Of a stretch of DNA of 64,000 bases, positions 25,180-33,520 are shown piece after piece. The notes under the pieces were generated by a model that was not told the origin of the DNA, made no database searches, and saw only the letters and a program-made list of their open reading frames with translations. Source of the stretch: Phreatobacter aquaticus. GTDB lineage: Bacteria; Pseudomonadota; Alphaproteobacteria; Rhizobiales; Phreatobacteraceae. The first letter of the stretch is position 1; each line of letters starts with the position of its first letter. The stretch lies in contig NZ_CP039865.1 in NCBI RefSeq assembly GCF_005160265.1, positions 4,240,828 through 4,304,827 of the forward strand. Reading direction: 5' to 3'. The position numbers and the translations under genes were made by a program.

Positions 25180-26141
25180 AACGCCGCACATTTCTTGCCG
25201 GAATCCCCGCGCTTGGCCTCGCCGCCACGATGGCGCGCCCGGGCCGCGCCCAAGCCACAACCTTGACGATCGGCTACCAAAAGGTCGGGCATCTCGCCCC
25301 GATCCTGGCCGCCGCCGATGAGTTGAAAAAGACCGGCATGGACGTGAAACTCGTCGAGTTCGTCCGCTATGCCGACGCGCGCACGGCGCTGCTGGCGGGT
25401 TCGCTCGATGTCGCGTCCGTCGGCCCCGCCGATCTCGCCATTTCGCTCGCCAACGGTTCGAACAGCATGATTGGCATCATGGGCGTCGGCGCCTCGCCCA
25501 AATATGTCATTGGCCGCACCGGCACCAAGTTCGACTCCTGGGACGACATCAAGGGCAAGAAGATCGCTATCGCTCCGGGCTCGGCCGTGTGGTTCCAGTT
25601 CGCAGCCACGCTGATCGAGAGGGGCATTCCCTACAGCTCGTTCACCGCCATCAACATTCAGGGCGCGGGCGCCAATCTCAACACCGCTCTTGAAAAGGGC
25701 GAGGTCGATGCGATCGTCACCTGGGAGCCGTTCGAAACGATCCCGGTGATGAAGGGCTATGGCTTCTTCGCCAAGAACCTCGACTATTCGATCTCCAAGG
25801 CGGTCGGCGCCGAACTCGGCATGCTCGTCGCGAACAAGGATGCCGTTGCGACCAAGCGTGCCGCCGTGCAGGCCTGCGTGACGGCCTATGTCGCCAAGAT
25901 GAAGGAACTCAGCGCCTCGCCCGCGAAATTCGGCCAAGCCATTGCCAGCATGACGGGCATTGAATTGCCGGTTTCGATGAAGATCGCCGAGATCATCAAG
26001 CTCGGGCCTGTCATCACGATCGAGCAGATCAAGGCGCAGGCGAAGGCGTTCAACGATCTCGGTGTCATCCCGAAGGATGTCTCGGGTGACATCGACAAAT
26101 ACTGGGATGGCTCGTTCCTCGCCGCGGCGATGAAGGCCTGA
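25176..26141 (+). CDS. ABC transporter substrate-binding protein, NitT/TauT type
   Basis: 321 residues with a twin-arginine leader (KRRTFLAGIPALGLAAT, cleavage near GRAQA). The body has the SsuA/TauA pattern: LTIGYQKVGHLAPILAA, FVRYADARTALLAGSLDVASVGPADL, KGKKIAIAPGS and GEVDAIVTWEPFE. It binds a small sulfonate-, nitrate-, urea- or pyrimidine-like solute in the periplasm. GAAGGAGAGGG supplies a strong ribosome binding site. Its stop overlaps the permease start. Confidence 0.92.
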   Translation: MKRRTFLAGIPALGLAATMARPGRAQATTLTIGYQKVGHLAPILAAADELKKTGMDVKLVEFVRYADARTALLAGSLDVASVGPADLAISLANGSNSMIGIMGVGASPKYVIGRTGTKFDSWDDIKGKKIAIAPGSAVWFQFAATLIERGIPYSSFTAINIQGAGANLNTALEKGEVDAIVTWEPFETIPVMKGYGFFAKNLDYSISKAVGAELGMLVANKDAVATKRAAVQACVTAYVAKMKELSASPAKFGQAIASMTGIELPVSMKIAEIIKLGPVITIEQIKAQAKAFNDLGVIPKDVSGDIDKYWDGSFLAAAMKA

Positions 26142-26950
26142 TGACCCTCTCGCATATGCGTCGCTGGCTGCTTGCCATCGTGCTGCCGGTCGTTGCGGTG
26201 GCGCTGTGGCAGGCGGCTGGCACCAATGGTTCGCTGGCCGGCGGTGCGCTGCCGACGCCGGACAGGGTGTGGAGCGCGTGGATCACCTGGGCTTTCGGCA
26301 AGCCCGGGCCGATGACGCTCTCGCCCTATGTCGGCTCATGGGCGGCGGCGGTCGGGTATTCGGCGGAGCGGGTGGCGAAGGGTTTTGCCGTCGCCATCCT
26401 GCTCGGCGTGCCGCTCGGCATTTTGATCGGCTGGTCGCGGATCGTGTCGGAGATGGTCGATCCGACCATCCAATGGCTGCGCCCGGTCCCGATCACCGCC
26501 TGGCTGCCAATTTCACTGGCGATTTTCGGCATCCGCGATTTTGGCGCGATCTTCCTCATCACCATCGGCGCGTTCTATCCGATCGTGATCAACACGACCC
26601 AGGGCGCCCGGGACGTGGACAAGAACTGGATCCGCGCCGCACAGATGATGGGCGCCAAACCGCTCGACATCCTGGTCCGCGTGGTCCTGCCCGCCGCCCT
26701 GCCATCGATCTTTACCGGCTTGCGCATCGGGCTTGGCATCGGCTGGACCGCCGTGATTGTCGCCGAGATGATCGCGGTGAAGTCTGGCCTCGGTTACGTG
26801 CTGTGGGATGCCTATTATGTCGGGCGCATGGACATCGTGATCGCCGACATGGTCTCCATCGGCTTGTTCGGGTTCCTGTCGGATTGGGCGATCGTGCGCC
26901 TCGAACTCTGGGCGCTGAAGTGGCGCCGCCTGCAATCGTTCAACCAATAG
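26141..26950 (+). CDS. ABC transporter permease, NitT/TauT type
   Basis: 269 residues and about six membrane segments, with the cytoplasmic EAA-loop motif GAKPLDILVRVVLPAALPS that docks to the ATPase. The start ATG overlaps the stop of the binding-protein gene (TGATG), so translation is coupled. It forms the inner-membrane channel with the following ATPase. Confidence 0.93.
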   Translation: MTLSHMRRWLLAIVLPVVAVALWQAAGTNGSLAGGALPTPDRVWSAWITWAFGKPGPMTLSPYVGSWAAAVGYSAERVAKGFAVAILLGVPLGILIGWSRIVSEMVDPTIQWLRPVPITAWLPISLAIFGIRDFGAIFLITIGAFYPIVINTTQGARDVDKNWIRAAQMMGAKPLDILVRVVLPAALPSIFTGLRIGLGIGWTAVIVAEMIAVKSGLGYVLWDAYYVGRMDIVIADMVSIGLFGFLSDWAIVRLELWALKWRRLQSFNQ

Positions 26951-26957
26951 GGCGCAC

Positions 26958-27716
26958 ATGGGCACGATCCAATTCTCCTTGGCATCGAAGACCTATCCGG
27001 GTGGCGTTCTGGCGCTCGAGAATGTCGACTTTACCGTTGGCGAGGGCGAATTTGTCGCCCTGCTCGGCCCATCCGGTTGCGGGAAATCGACCTTGCTCAA
27101 CCTGATCGCCGGGTTCGAGAAGCTGAGCGGCGGCCAGATGTCGTTCAACGGCGATGCCGTCGCCAAACCCGGCCCGGATCGTGGCGTCGTGTTTCAGGAA
27201 GCCTCGCTGCTGCCCTGGCTGAATGTCTGGGAGAACGTGGTCTTCGGCCCGAAGGTGCAGAAAACGCCGCGCGACATCTACGAGCCGCGGGCGCGCGAGA
27301 TTCTCCGCATCATGGGGCTGGAGGCGTTCCACGAGGCGCTGCCTGTCCAGCTGTCCGGCGGCATGCGCCAGCGGGTCGGCATCGCCAGGGCCCTGGTGAT
27401 GCAGCCGAAAGCGCTGCTGATGGACGAGCCGTTCGGCGCGCTCGACGCCCAGACACGGCTCTCCATGCAGGAATTGCTCCTCGACATCTGGCAATCGCTG
27501 AAGACCACCGTGCTGTTCGTCACCCATGACATTGACGAAGCGATCCTGCTCGCCGACCGGGTCTGCGTGATGACGGCAAGGCCGGGCCGGATCACCCGCG
27601 AAATCCCCATCGACATCCCCCGTCCGCGCAGCATCAACACGCTGACATCGGGAGATTTCACCACCTACAAGGCCATGATCATGGCCGAGATGCGCGGCCT
27701 TCACGCGCAGCATTGA
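26958..27716 (+). CDS. ABC transporter ATP-binding protein, NitT/TauT type
   Basis: 252 residues with Walker A GPSGCGKST, Q-loop FQEASLLPW, signature LSGGMRQR, Walker B ALLMDEPFGALD and switch His in FVTHDIDEA. Gap to the permease is 7 bases. It drives import of the module's substrate. Confidence 0.95.
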   Translation: MGTIQFSLASKTYPGGVLALENVDFTVGEGEFVALLGPSGCGKSTLLNLIAGFEKLSGGQMSFNGDAVAKPGPDRGVVFQEASLLPWLNVWENVVFGPKVQKTPRDIYEPRAREILRIMGLEAFHEALPVQLSGGMRQRVGIARALVMQPKALLMDEPFGALDAQTRLSMQELLLDIWQSLKTTVLFVTHDIDEAILLADRVCVMTARPGRITREIPIDIPRPRSINTLTSGDFTTYKAMIMAEMRGLHAQH

Positions 27717-27730
27717 GGAGGCATGGCGTC

Positions 27731-28603
27731 ATGGCCAATCCGCGCATCCCCTACCGGTTCAGCACGTCGAACCCCAAGCTTCCGCCGCTCGATGGCAAGA
27801 CCATTCTCGTGCATCTGGTGGTCAATGTGGAGCATTGGGTGTTCGAAAACCCCATGCCGCGCACCATCATCACCCCGCCGCATGGCAAGGAGACGGTGCC
27901 GGACGTGCCGAATTTCTCCTGGGCGGATTATGGCATGCGCGCGGGCATGCCCCGCATTCTCGAGCTGTTTGAGGGTCTTCCCGCCTCGGCCAGCCTCAAT
28001 GCCGGCGTGATCGACGCCTACCCCCAGGCGGCCGATGCGATGCTGAAGGCCGGCTGGGAGTTCATTGGCCACGGCATGCACCAGAAGGCCACCAATCACG
28101 TTGAAGGCGGCGAGGCCGGGCTGATCGCGGCATGTCTCGACAAGATCGAAGGCTTCACCGGCGCCCGTCCGCGCGGCTGGCTGTCGCCCGGGCTGCGCGA
28201 GACAGTCGACACACCGGATCTGCTCAAGGCGGCCGGCCTCGACTATGTCTGCGACTGGGTGGTGGACGATGTGCCATCCTACATGACCACCAAGCACGGG
28301 CCGCTGGTGGCCATGCCCTACAATCTCGACGTCAACGATTCCATCATCTACGCCGTCGAACGCCACGCCACCGGCGAAATGCTCAACCGGGTCCGCCACA
28401 CCCTGGAGTGCTTTGAGGAGGAGGCCGGGCACAATGTCCGGATCTTCGCCATCGGCCTCCATCCGCATCTGATCGGCGTGCCGCATCGCATCCACGAATT
28501 GCGCGGCATGCTCGACCTTCTCCGCGCGAGTTCGAATGTCGCCTTCGTCAATGGGTCGACGATTTGCGACTGGTTCACCGCGCACCAGAATCCTGGGGCC
28601 TAA
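27731..28603 (+). CDS. Polysaccharide deacetylase family protein (NodB-like fold, PuuE/allantoinase-like branch)
   Basis: About 290 residues. LVHLVVNVEHW and EFIGHGMHQKATNHVE carry the metal-binding acidic and histidine positions of the NodB-like branch seen in cytosolic amidohydrolase-type members such as PuuE. RPRGWLSPGLRETVDTPDLL and the late histidines (GLHPHLIGVPHR) are typical too. No signal peptide is present, so it likely acts on the imported small molecule rather than on cell-wall glycans. A GAGGAGG ribosome binding site decides the ATG, 14 bases after the ATPase stop. Together with the amidase it may strip nitrogen from a cyclic or acylated compound. Confidence 0.82.
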   Translation: MANPRIPYRFSTSNPKLPPLDGKTILVHLVVNVEHWVFENPMPRTIITPPHGKETVPDVPNFSWADYGMRAGMPRILELFEGLPASASLNAGVIDAYPQAADAMLKAGWEFIGHGMHQKATNHVEGGEAGLIAACLDKIEGFTGARPRGWLSPGLRETVDTPDLLKAAGLDYVCDWVVDDVPSYMTTKHGPLVAMPYNLDVNDSIIYAVERHATGEMLNRVRHTLECFEEEAGHNVRIFAIGLHPHLIGVPHRIHELRGMLDLLRASSNVAFVNGSTICDWFTAHQNPGA

Positions 28604-28756
28604 TCTTGGTTCTCTGACGTCAGGGGCGACGCTTGCTGATCACCGGCGCCTCTGCCGGCATGAGCCTTAGCTATCCGCCGGGGACATTTCCCACAGCCGG
28701 AGACCGGCGCTGAAAGCCGGCCGGAAACGGCGCGGAAATGTCGGACGAACAGGCGC

Positions 28757-28812
28757 GCAGGTCGGGATTGGCCGGAATTAGCCCCGCAGTTCCCGCAGGT
28801 TGGGGTACGGCC
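28757..28812. repeat. Diverged direct repeat, right copy
   Basis: Counterpart of 23391-23447 in the same orientation; it ends about 30 bases from the 3' end of the tRNA-Ser gene. Both copies read PNLxELR on the minus strand, so they may descend from a small coding or mobile sequence. Confidence 0.5.
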
Positions 28813-28842
28813 CTGAAAACGCAGACAGTTCGAGGGGGTGGC

Positions 28843-28935
28843 TGGCGGAGACGGAGGGATTCGAACCCTCGGTACGCCTTTTGAGCGTACACCCGTTTAG
28901 CAAACGGGCGCCTTCAGCCTCTCGGCCACATCTCC
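28843..28935 (-). tRNA. tRNA-Ser(GCU)
   Basis: A class II tRNA of 93 bases with encoded CCA. The acceptor GGAGATG pairs with CGTCTCC (one T-G pair), followed by discriminator G. The D-arm is TGGCCGAGAGGCTGAAGG. The anticodon arm CCCGTTTGCTAAACGGG contains GCT, then a long variable arm and the T-arm GGTTCGAATCC. It marks the change from accessory to core-type gene content. Confidence 0.97.
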
Positions 28936-29070
28936 GCAACGCCGCCTCTATGCCCGCGAACTCTGGCTTTGGCAAGGTGATCCATGCGGGCTTGTGACAA
29001 ACCCGGCATCAGGTGGGTGCACACCTTGGTTTGCATCCGCATGGCCACCACGCGGCCGCCTGCGTTCCGA

Positions 29071-29355
29071 TCAGGTTGGAACCGGAGCCTGCGAATCGAG
29101 CCAGGCTCTGGCCCAGTGCAGCGCCTGGGCGATCTCGTCCTTGGTCATTTCGGCCGAGACTTCCTGGCGCTGGCGCGCGGCGTCGCGATCCCCGCGCAGC
29201 GCCGCGATGTTGAACCACATATGGGCGGCGACCAGATCGCGCTGTACCACCCGTCCGGCCGCATAGAGCGTGCCGAGTTCGCGGGCCGGCCGGTCGGCCA
29301 GTTCGACCGGCACGATGGACGGTGCGTCGCCTTCGGCGAGAAACATCAAGGACAT
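29071..29355 (-). CDS. Small Sel1-repeat protein
   Basis: 94 residues with one Sel1-like helix pair: ELGTLYAAGRVVQRDLVAAHMWFNIAALRGD. The residues after it (AARQRQEVSAEMTKDEIAQAL) form a second helix. Sel1 proteins are scaffolds in signalling complexes; with a single repeat its partner is unknown. I chose the internal ATG giving MSLMFLAEGD. Confidence 0.7.
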   Translation of the reverse strand: MSLMFLAEGDAPSIVPVELADRPARELGTLYAAGRVVQRDLVAAHMWFNIAALRGDRDAARQRQEVSAEMTKDEIAQALHWARAWLDSQAPVPT

Positions 29356-29553
29356 TGTCCCCTCTCCGCATGCTTCGCGGCGGCCGAGTAGCCGCCATGC
29401 CACATTGCCGGCGATAGTGCTTCCCATAGGTCAACGATCCATTAACGCTACGCTGGCGTTAACTCCGCGGCGCAATCTGGACATTGCCGGCACCCTGCAG
29501 CGATAATTCGGCCCGAAGCGCGGCATCCAAGACCGTCGCTCACGGAGGATCCC

Positions 29554-29961
29554 ATGAAGCGCCTGATCCCCTCGGCCCTGGCATTCGGCCTGATGGCCAC
29601 GGCCGCCCTGCCCGCCCTCGCCGCCGACCCACGCGGCACATGGCTCAGCCAGTCCGGCGAGACGCGCATCCGTTTCGCCGATTGCGGCGGCCAGCTCTGC
29701 GGCACGATCGTCCAGAGTGCTCAGGCCCGGGACGACAAGAACGAGAATGCCGCCTTGCGCAGCCGCGCACTCGTCGGCGTCCGGATGATCACCATGCGCG
29801 CCAACGGCACCGACAGCTGGCAGGGTTCGCTCTACAATTTCCAGGACGGCAAGACCTATAACGGCCGCATGACCATGCCGTCCGCCAATGCGATGAGCCT
29901 GTCCGGCTGCGTACTGGGCGGCCTGATCTGCCGCAGCCAGACCTGGAGCCGGGTCAACTGA
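29554..29961 (+). CDS. Secreted DUF2147 protein
   Basis: 135 residues with a clear signal peptide (LIPSALAFGLMATAALPALA, cut before ADPRG). The mature part starts DPRGTWLSQSGETRIRFADC and holds paired cysteines (DCGGQLCGTI; SGCVLGGLICRSQTW), matching DUF2147. Such proteins are exported small beta-barrels of unknown function. GGAGGATC is its ribosome binding site. Confidence 0.88.
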   Translation: MKRLIPSALAFGLMATAALPALAADPRGTWLSQSGETRIRFADCGGQLCGTIVQSAQARDDKNENAALRSRALVGVRMITMRANGTDSWQGSLYNFQDGKTYNGRMTMPSANAMSLSGCVLGGLICRSQTWSRVN

Positions 29962-30013
29962 GGACTTCGGGACGGCGGCGGCCCCGATCGTACGGAGCCG
30001 CCCTGTCCACGTC

Positions 30014-30715
30014 TCAGCGCGCCTTCTGGCCGAACAGCACGGCCTGGATCGCCGGATCGTCGCGCAGCGCCGTCGGGTTGCGGTCGTCCTTGTTGACGTG
30101 AAGCCCGCGCTGCACGGCGGGACGGGCCAGCATGCGCTCCAGCCATTCCTTCACATTCGGGAACTGGTTGATGTCCTGGCCCTGCCGCTCCCAGGCCTTG
30201 GCCCAGCCGATGCAGGCAATGTCGGCAATGGAAAACTCGTCGCAGATATAGTCGCGGCCCTCGAGACGGCGGTTCAGCACGCCGTACAGGCGGTTCGCCT
30301 CGTTGGTGTAGCGGTTGATGGCATATTCGATCTTTTCCGGCGCATAGATGCGGAAATGATGGGTCTGGCCGAGCATCGGGCCGAAGCCGGCCATCTGCCA
30401 CATCAGCCATTCCTCGATAGCGACGCGCTTGCGCTCGTCCTGCGGATAGAACTTGCCGAACTTGCGGCCGAGATACATCAGGATCGCGCCGGATTCGAAC
30501 ACCGAGATCGGCCGACCATCCGGCCCGTCGGGATCGACGATCGCCGGCATGCGGTTGTTCGGCGAGATCGCCAGGAATTCCGGCTTGAACTGGTCCCCCT
30601 TGCCGATATTTACGGTGTGCACATTATAGGGCACGCCGAGTTCCTCGAGCATGATCGTGATCTTCCAGCCATTGGGGGTCGGCCAGTAGTAGAGATCGAT
30701 GGGCTTGTCAGACAT
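30014..30715 (-). CDS. Glutathione S-transferase, Ure2p/YfcG-like (nu class)
   Basis: 233 residues. The thioredoxin-like N-domain reads YYWPTPNGWKITIMLEELG with the nu-class TPNG motif. The glutathione-binding loop NNRMPAIVDPDGPDG and the cis-Pro plus FESGAILMYL follow, and then the helical C-domain. Members show disulfide-reductase or peroxidase-type activity rather than classical conjugation. It is convergent with the DUF2147 gene. Confidence 0.9.
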   Translation of the reverse strand: MSDKPIDLYYWPTPNGWKITIMLEELGVPYNVHTVNIGKGDQFKPEFLAISPNNRMPAIVDPDGPDGRPISVFESGAILMYLGRKFGKFYPQDERKRVAIEEWLMWQMAGFGPMLGQTHHFRIYAPEKIEYAINRYTNEANRLYGVLNRRLEGRDYICDEFSIADIACIGWAKAWERQGQDINQFPNVKEWLERMLARPAVQRGLHVNKDDRNPTALRDDPAIQAVLFGQKAR

Positions 30716-30939
30716 GGGACCTGGTCTCACGCGGCGGTTATGGGCTTCGTCGTCCTTGGGCATGCCGCAGGCTCGCGAAGCTAGGCCGATTGCCCGCCCT
30801 CGCCAAGGCCCGCGGCCTCACATCCGTGCGATGCCTCATTTGCGCCCGGCCCGGATGCGACTACCATTTCGGTCCGCGGCCTCGTGTCCAAGGGCTGAGA
30901 CAGGTCCGTCACGAAACCTGCCGATCTAAGGAGGATCGC

Positions 30940-31242
30940 ATGCGCCTTCGCATCATCATCGCCGCCGCCGCAGGGCTGTTCGCCTTTGCCGATCTCGCCG
31001 CAGCCCAGACCGCGCCGGCCGCGTCGACCCGGTCCCGCTCGACCACGGCCGCGCCCGCCACCGGCACGCCGGCTGCCACCACCACGACCCGGCGCGCGCG
31101 CTCGCCCGCCCAGCTCCGCAACGACCAGATCATGCGCGCTTGCGGCGCCGAATGGCGCGCCGGCAAGACGGCCCTTCAGGCAGCCGGCAAGACCTGGCGC
31201 ACCTTCCTGCCCGAGTGCCGGGCCCGCCGCGTCCGCACCTGA
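30940..31242 (+). CDS. Small secreted protein with conserved C-terminal Cys pair
   Basis: 100 residues: signal peptide (IIIAAAAGLFAFADLAAAQ), a Thr/Ala/Arg-rich linker (about residues 24-60) and a C-terminal module MRACGAEWRAGKTALQAAGKTWRTFLPECRAR. The C...EWRAxK...G.TWRxFLxxCR pattern recurs in short Hyphomicrobiales envelope proteins, but no function is known. AAGGAGG lies directly before the ATG. Confidence 0.75.
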   Translation: MRLRIIIAAAAGLFAFADLAAAQTAPAASTRSRSTTAAPATGTPAATTTTRRARSPAQLRNDQIMRACGAEWRAGKTALQAAGKTWRTFLPECRARRVRT

Positions 31243-31254
31243 CCCTCCTCAGGC

Positions 31255-31278
31255 ACCGGCAGCGACAAGGCTGCCGGT
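31255..31278. terminator. Hairpin between convergent genes
   Basis: ACCGGCAG (31255-31262) and CTGCCGGT (31271-31278) form a perfect 8-bp stem between the secreted protein gene and the convergent GNAT gene. There is no T run on either side, so a termination role is tentative. Confidence 0.35.
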
Positions 31279-31292
31279 CCGCCTGGCCGGTC

Positions 31293-31778
31293 TCAGTCCA
31301 GCACCATCTTGAAGCCCTCGTGGCTCCGCGCGAAGCCCAGCCGCTCGTAGAAGCGGTGGGCAGCGGTGCGCCGCTTGTCGGATGACAGTTCCAGCAATCC
31401 GACGCCGAGCGCCTTCGCGGTTTCGACCGCATGCGCCATCATGACCGCGCCGACGCCGCTCGAGCGGATGGCGGGATCGACATGGACGCTCTCGATCTTG
31501 CCGCGGATGCGGCCCCGCTGCGCGATGCCGGGCAGCGTGGAGAGCTGGTATGTCCCGACCACCTGGCCGTCGCGCTCGGCGACGAACAGGTGATTGGTCG
31601 GAGACGCATCCACCACCGCGAAAGCCGCCGCATAGGCGGGATGACGGCCCTCGACGAGGGCCGCCTCGCGGTCGGGACCGCCCGCTGGCGCGCCCATGGC
31701 GATCAGCGCGGCAATCAGCGGAACGTCACCGGCATCGGCCTTGCGGACCGAGACCGGCGATGGCGAGCCCTGGCTCAC
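31293..31778 (-). CDS. GNAT-family N-acetyltransferase
   Basis: 161 residues. VRKADAGDVPLIAAL opens the fold. IESVHVDPAIRSSGVGAVMMAHAVETAKA is the acetyl-CoA pyrophosphate loop (R-x-x-G-x-G/A type). ELSSDKRRTAAHRFYERLGFARS closes it. The GTG start overlaps the stop of the upstream GST by GTGA, so the two are coupled. The substrate is unknown. Confidence 0.85.
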   Translation of the reverse strand: MSQGSPSPVSVRKADAGDVPLIAALIAMGAPAGGPDREAALVEGRHPAYAAAFAVVDASPTNHLFVAERDGQVVGTYQLSTLPGIAQRGRIRGKIESVHVDPAIRSSGVGAVMMAHAVETAKALGVGLLELSSDKRRTAAHRFYERLGFARSHEGFKMVLD

Positions 31779-32410
31779 GCCACATGCTCCAGCGGCACCG
31801 TGCCCTTCGGCTGTCCGAAGCCCGGCAGCGCCTCGAAGCGCTTCATCCAGGCCGCGACATTGGGATAGGCCGCCATGTCGAAGCCGGCGGCCGGCGCGTA
31901 ATGCGCGACCCCGTAGACATCGATATCGGCGATCGTCGGCTTGGAGCCGACCAGCCATTGCTTGCCGGCCAGCGCATCGTCCAGCACCTTCAGCGCGGCA
32001 CTGCCGTCAGCGAAATACATCTCGACGATCGGCTGGTTGTAGGAGCGGATGCCGAGCCGCTGCGCACGCAGGCGATAGATCGGCGGCGCCAGACGGTCGA
32101 AGTCCCAGAACATCCACTCGCGCGCGTGGATCATGTCGGCCGGGCCGTCGCCCTGGAACTTGCCGAGCTCGAAGGCCAGATGTTCGAGGATCGAGGCGGA
32201 CTGGCAGAGCGACAGGCCAAGCTTGCCATCCTCCAGGGCCGGAACCTGGCCGAAGCGGTTGATCTTCAGGAATTCCGGCGACTTGTGCTCGCCAGCGCGC
32301 AGATTGAGCTGCCGATAGGCGAAGGGTTCGCCCGCCATCGACAGCATGAGGGCCACCTTGTAGGTCGGTCCCGACAGCCAGAACCCGTGCAGCGTGAATC
32401 GTTTCGACAT
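31775..32410 (-). CDS. Glutathione S-transferase
   Basis: 211 residues with a thioredoxin-like N-domain (LHGFWLSGPTYKVALMLSMAG, NRFGQVPALEDGKLGLSLCQSASILEHL) and an alpha-helical C-domain (KQWLVGSKPTIADIDVYGVAHY). It is a general family member; substrate not predictable. It is co-transcribed with the GNAT gene downstream. Confidence 0.9.
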   Translation of the reverse strand: MSKRFTLHGFWLSGPTYKVALMLSMAGEPFAYRQLNLRAGEHKSPEFLKINRFGQVPALEDGKLGLSLCQSASILEHLAFELGKFQGDGPADMIHAREWMFWDFDRLAPPIYRLRAQRLGIRSYNQPIVEMYFADGSAALKVLDDALAGKQWLVGSKPTIADIDVYGVAHYAPAAGFDMAAYPNVAAWMKRFEALPGFGQPKGTVPLEHVA

Positions 32411-32511
32411 GTTTGTCCTCCCTGGAGGCGCGCATGGAAAACGATGGTCTCCCGTTCCGCAAGCGGGATAGCGGCAGGGCTGACGAGTGTGCGTAGGAGT
32501 GCGGACGCCGA

Positions 32512-32823
32512 TCAGCGCCTGTGCTGCCGGCCCTTGCCTGACTTTCCGTGCGAACCCGCAGCCGGAAACGGCGCGTGCAAGAGCTCGTCGATCCTTGAAC
32601 AGGTCGAGGCAGGCAGGCCGCAATAGTAGCGTGAGGCCGAGAGCGCCCGCCGCAGGCGGTTGTCGCTGCGCGCACGCTTCAGCACGGTCTCGAGGATCGC
32701 CGGCGCGTGATGGAACAGGAGCGATGCCAGCTGGTCGCGGCCGATGGCCTCCTGCTCGTCGTGATCGTCGGCGGTCCGAAGGTCGAGAAGAATGATATCG
32801 AGCTTGAGCTTGGCGTCGCGCAT
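32512..32823 (-). CDS. Hypothetical protein
   Basis: 103 residues beginning MRDAKLKLDIILLDLRTADDHDEQ; AGGGA upstream favours this ATG over one 30 bases earlier. It has an acidic N-terminal third, a helical centre (ETVLKRARSDNRLRRALSAS) and a basic C-terminus (GSHGKSGKGRQHRR). I do not recognise it. It may be the start of a transcript leading to the GST. Confidence 0.5.
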   Translation of the reverse strand: MRDAKLKLDIILLDLRTADDHDEQEAIGRDQLASLLFHHAPAILETVLKRARSDNRLRRALSASRYYCGLPASTCSRIDELLHAPFPAAGSHGKSGKGRQHRR

Positions 32824-32889
32824 GGCGGGGTCCCTGAGGTCCCCATGGGTCACAGGCCGCCGCCGGAAGGTTCACACCCCGTCCCGCAC

Positions 32890-33471
32890 CTATTTCCGCC
32901 CTGCCCGCTCGATCGCCTCGATCTCCGCCCAGATCGTCTTGAAGACTTCCGCGCGCACCAGCCGCTCGATGCCGTCGGCGCGCACATTGTCGGGATGGAA
33001 TTCGCGCGCGATGAACTTCTTCAGCGCACGGTATTTCTCGCCCGTGTCGGAGGGATCAGCTGGGGCGACCGCCTCGCGCGCCTGCGCCTTGACCTTCCAG
33101 GCATCGCGCTCGATGGCGAGCGCCTGGCAGAGCGCCTTGAGCTTGGCGACATCCAGGTCTGGCACGGGTTCGGCGGACCGGGGTTCGGGATCATGCGAGG
33201 CCGGTCGCGGCGCCCGCGCACCGAAGCCCGGACCATTGCGGATCTTGGCGCCGCGCTTGACCAGGGGCGGCGGCTCGCCGGAGGCCAGCGACGTCGCGAA
33301 GGCCAGGAATTCCTTGCGGTCGCGGAAGCGATGGCTCTCGCCGGCTTCCTCGCTGACGATCTCGATCGCATCACCACCGATGGCAATCTCGAAGCCATGG
33401 GCGGTGATGATCTCGGCGGCCCCCCGATAGCGGGGATCGCGCTCGATATTGGATGTCCAGGGGCCTGCCAT
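32890..33471 (-). CDS. Protein with C-terminal J-domain-like segment
   Basis: 193 residues. The N-terminal half (RGAAEIITAHGFEIAIGG; RFRDRKEFLAFATSLASG) is a small alpha/beta region of unknown type. After a Pro/Ala linker the C-terminus reads YRALKKFIAREFHPDNVRADG, with the HPD tripeptide of J-domains, then LVRAEVFKTIWAEIEAIER. The J-domain stimulates DnaK-type ATPases; here it sits at the end instead of the start. The start at the second Met was preferred. Confidence 0.65.
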   Translation of the reverse strand: MAGPWTSNIERDPRYRGAAEIITAHGFEIAIGGDAIEIVSEEAGESHRFRDRKEFLAFATSLASGEPPPLVKRGAKIRNGPGFGARAPRPASHDPEPRSAEPVPDLDVAKLKALCQALAIERDAWKVKAQAREAVAPADPSDTGEKYRALKKFIAREFHPDNVRADGIERLVRAEVFKTIWAEIEAIERAGRK

Positions 33472-33520
33472 CACTTGGTCCTGTCGCCGGGACGCATGGC
33501 CGGGCGCAAGCGCCTCAGCC

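Noticed and set aside
28843-28935. Direct-repeat attachment site derived from the tRNA-Ser 3' end
   Set aside because: I could not find a second copy of the tRNA 3' segment in the left part of the window.
29484-29861. Alternative-frame ORF over the DUF2147 gene
   Set aside because: Arg-rich shadow frame; the DUF2147 frame has a signal peptide and a family match.
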